A program made the position numbers and the translations under genes. This document shows positions 1-5,253 of a DNA stretch of 5,253 nt, one piece after another. Source of the DNA: Deltaproteobacteria bacterium (GTDB lineage Bacteria; Desulfobacterota; Syntrophia; Syntrophales; JAAYKM01); the NCBI GenBank assembly GCA_019136935.1, contig JAGVTI010000068.1:1-5253 (forward strand), in the 5' to 3' direction. Within the stretch, counting starts at the first letter, position 1, and every line of letters begins with the position of its first letter. The notes beneath the pieces were generated by a model. That model did no database searches and was not told the origin of the DNA. It worked only from the letters and a program-made list of their open reading frames with translations.

Positions 1-3687
<3,687 letters not shown>

Positions 3688-3743
3688 GAGGTCGTGACGC
3701 CGGAGTACGTAGGAAAAGGAATTTTTCCCAAGGAGATAAGGAT

Positions 3744-4124
3744 ATGGATAAAAGCATTAAGATTTTGATCGTGGACGATTTCGCAACCATGAGGAAGGTC
3801 ATCAGAAATCTTCTGAAACAAAGCGGCTATGAAAACATCGTCGAGGCGGAGGACGGCGTGAATGCCTTGAAAGTTCTGCAGTCCCAAAAAATCGATTTCG
3901 TTGTTTCGGACTGGAACATGCCCAACATGAGCGGTCTCGAGTTGCTGAAGGCCGTTCGGGCCGATGAAGAGCTGAAAGCCCTTCCCTTTTTAATGGTAAC
4001 CGCCGAAGCGCTCCAGGAAAACGTGGTTGCCGCCGTCAAGGCCGGAGTCAGCAATTACATCGTCAAGCCTTTCACATCGGAAACCCTGGATGAGAAAATC
4101 AAGAAAATCATGGAGAAGATATAG
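3744..4124 (+). CDS. cheY: CheY, single-domain chemotaxis response regulator
   Basis: This is a stand-alone 126-residue receiver protein, the usual CheY length, with no output domain. It takes phosphate from CheA and diffuses to the flagellar switch to change rotation. The residues of an active receiver are all visible: acidic pair D11/D12, phosphoacceptor D56 in SDWNMP, switch Thr T86, and K108 in the VKPF motif. Y105 lies at the aromatic switch position equivalent to Tyr106 of the enterobacterial protein. The ATG follows AAGGAG (3730-3735) with 8 bases of spacing, so the start is well supported. The gene lies 56 bases after cheB-cheA and 27 bases before cheX, in the same direction, consistent with one transcript. 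The [10 protein letters not shown] context is that of true chemotaxis CheY proteins rather than a generic regulator. Other orphan receivers share this fold, but the neighbours make CheY the best call. Confidence 0.94.
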   Translation: MDKSIKILIVDDFATMRKVIRNLLKQSGYENIVEAEDGVNALKVLQSQKIDFVVSDWNMPNMSGLELLKAVRADEELKALPFLMVTAEALQENVVAAVKAGVSNYIVKPFTSETLDEKIKKIMEKI

Positions 4125-4151
4125 ACCAATCAACCTGAAAAGGATCAAAGC

Positions 4152-4619
4152 ATGAACGTCAAATTTATCAACCCGTTTTTGGAAGGGACGACCAGTGTGC
4201 TGAACACCATGGCCTTTGTCTCGCCCCGGGCAGGAAAGCCGTATCTGAAGAAGGACAGCATGGCCGTGGGGGATATTTCCGGCATCATCGGCTTGACCGG
4301 AGCGGCCAGGGGGTCGTTGGCCCTGAGCTTCAGCAAAGGCTGCATTCTCAAAATCGTTTCCAGCATGCTTGGGGAAGAAATTACGGAAATCAACGGCGAC
4401 ATCAAGGACGCCGTGGGGGAATTGACCAACATGGTTTCCGGCGTGGCCAGAAAAAAACTCGAGGCGGACGGTCTGAATGTTACCGCCGCCATTCCCACCG
4501 TTGTCGCCGGATCCAATCACTCCATCGTTCACGTTCTGGGCGGCCCGAGCATCATCATTCCCTTTGAGCTCGACGAAGGGCCGTTTGTGGTCGATATCTG
4601 TCTTACCGACGGGACTTAA
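4152..4619 (+). CDS. cheX: CheX, CheY-phosphate phosphatase
   Basis: This 155-residue protein belongs to the CheC/CheX/FliY phosphatase family, which shortens the CheY-P signal. The family's catalytic pair, Glu and Asn three residues apart, is seen once as E90 and N93 in the block DAVGELTNMVSG. A single catalytic block and the length fit CheX; CheC usually has two such blocks, and FliY is longer with a switch domain. The second half carries the alternating hydrophobic strands expected of the fold, and no signal peptide or membrane segment is visible. The ATG follows AAAAGGA (4138-4144) with 7 bases of spacing, 27 bases after the cheY stop, so the phosphatase is made with its substrate. It is the last gene of the run before the strand changes. 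The family call is firm; CheX over a one-site CheC relative is the likely choice. Confidence 0.88.
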   Translation: MNVKFINPFLEGTTSVLNTMAFVSPRAGKPYLKKDSMAVGDISGIIGLTGAARGSLALSFSKGCILKIVSSMLGEEITEINGDIKDAVGELTNMVSGVARKKLEADGLNVTAAIPTVVAGSNHSIVHVLGGPSIIIPFELDEGPFVVDICLTDGT

Positions 4620-4661
4620 GGTCGATGAGGCCGTGAAAGGTCGGAAAACAAATTCCATGCC

Positions 4662-4711
4662 GTCATCCCGGGGCCTTCGCTGCGCTCAAGGCTAAACCCC
4701 GGTGTGGGATA
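4662..4711. repeat. Imperfect GC-rich hairpin, candidate dispersed intergenic repeat or bidirectional terminator
   Basis: Between the convergent cheX and motB ends lies an inverted repeat. An outer stem CCGGGG (4668-4673) pairs with CCCCGG (4697-4702), and an inner CCTT (4674-4677) pairs with AAGG (4688-4691). The loop is CGCTGCGCTC, and there is a 5-base bulge at 4692-4696. ATC (4665-4667) and GAT (4708-4710) could extend it past a second bulge. The core CTTCGCTGCGCTCAAG resembles short palindromic repeats I recall from intergenic regions of many environmental bacteria. No T-run follows on the plus strand, and the T-rich stretch on the minus strand is not adjacent to the stem, so it is not a textbook intrinsic terminator. 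The rest of the 4620-4745 gap shows no gene. Confidence 0.5.
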
Positions 4712-4745
4712 ACCAAAACGGATTCTTTACGGGGCCGTCAACCGG

Positions 4746-5253
4746 TTATTTGAGAGTGGCTTGCCGGGGAGGTTGAGCCGCAGCCTGCGGCGTGACGGTC
4801 TCGGCCTTCTTCTGGATCAGGATGATGCTGATTCTCCGATTACGCGGATCCCGGGGATTTTCCCTGATATAGAGTTCCTGATCTGCGTAGCCGACCACCC
4901 GGGCGATCCGGGAAGGGTCGATTCCGTTGTTTTCCAGTTCCCGGCGGGCGGCGGATGAACGTGACGTGGACAACTCCCAGTTGGTGATCTGACCGCCCCG
5001 GAAGGGCGCGGAGTCCGTATGACCCTCGATGGCCACCCGGTTGGGGACATCGCGGATGTTGTCGGCCACGATGGCCAGAATCTGCTGGGCCTTGACCGTC
5101 GGTTCGGCGCTCCCCAGGTTGAACATGGGACTCCCCTCCATATCCACAATCTGGATCCGTACCCCGCCTTCCACCACATCGACAAAAATCTGGTTTTTTA
5201 CGAATTTGAGTTTTTCTTCGATGGCCGTCTTGAGTTTTTTGACCAGATCCTCC
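4746..5253 (-). CDS. motB: MotB-like flagellar stator protein, C-terminal OmpA-type domain (5' end beyond window)
   Basis: MotB anchors the proton-driven stator to peptidoglycan through a periplasmic OmpA-like domain. The minus-strand frame is open from base 5252 to the TAA at 4748-4746, giving 168 visible residues; the internal GTG at 5177 lies within the domain and is not the start. The visible part has the MotB-type block RIQIVDMEGSPMFNLGS, the GHTD motif (visible residues 77-80), NWELSTSR (91-98), whose Asn and Arg are in the peptidoglycan-contact motif NxxLSxxR, and NRRISI near the end. A short Gln/Ala/Pro-rich tail follows. The order MEG, GHTD, NWELS, NRRIS is that of MotB rather than of a general OmpA porin or Pal lipoprotein. 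The N-terminal membrane helix with the proton-binding Asp, and probably motA, lie off the right edge. The gene converges on cheX. MotB is preferred over the similar PomB/LafU type, which cannot be excluded without the N-terminus. Confidence 0.88.
   Translation of the reverse strand, partial: EDLVKKLKTAIEEKLKFVKNQIFVDVVEGGVRIQIVDMEGSPMFNLGSAEPTVKAQQILAIVADNIRDVPNRVAIEGHTDSAPFRGGQITNWELSTSRSSAARRELENNGIDPSRIARVVGYADQELYIRENPRDPRNRRISIILIQKKAETVTPQAAAQPPRQATLK

Noticed and set aside
4477..4695. 72-codon plus-strand frame running from cheX into the intergenic hairpin
   Set aside because: Most of it overlaps cheX in another frame, the product is proline-rich without a domain, and no ribosome-binding site stands out.
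4665..4711. Hairpin as a classical intrinsic terminator
   Set aside because: No run of T follows the stem on the plus strand, and on the minus strand the T-rich stretch is about a dozen bases away, so the repeat interpretation was preferred.

Overview
The window is a bacterial chemotaxis gene cluster read left to right, followed by the end of a flagellar motor gene on the opposite strand. Base composition is moderately GC-rich. The gene set (CheD, CheB, CheA with a long N-terminal extension, a single-domain CheY, CheX), the style of the CheA protein and the MotB tail suggest a Deltaproteobacteria/Desulfobacterota-type organism, perhaps a Syntrophus-like lineage. That assignment rests on recalled protein style only, since no rRNA or other marker is present.

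Layout: 1-451 is the 3' part of cheD (receptor glutamine deamidase), cut by the left edge. Two bases after its stop codon, a TTG start behind a strong Shine-Dalgarno opens a 1077-codon gene (454-3687) that joins a complete CheB methylesterase to a complete CheA histidine kinase in one frame. A 56-base gap with a good ribosome-binding site leads to cheY (3744-4124), and 27 bases later to cheX (4152-4619), a CheY-P phosphatase. The 126-base gap at 4620-4745 carries a GC-rich imperfect hairpin resembling a dispersed intergenic repeat. The minus-strand gene at 4746-5253 is the C-terminal peptidoglycan-binding domain of a MotB-like stator protein, entering from the right edge and convergent with the che genes.

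How the genes work together: CheA autophosphorylates on a histidine in its HPt domain in response to chemoreceptors. The phosphate passes to CheY, which signals the motor, and to the CheB receiver, which switches on receptor demethylation and so adaptation. CheX removes phosphate from CheY, and CheD deamidates receptor glutamines to prepare methylation sites. Here the adaptation enzyme is covalently attached to its own kinase. That CheB-CheA fusion is the main point of interest. The CheA half also appears to lack an ordinary P2 docking domain and has a short two-copy motif in that place. No cheR, cheW or receptor gene lies inside the window.
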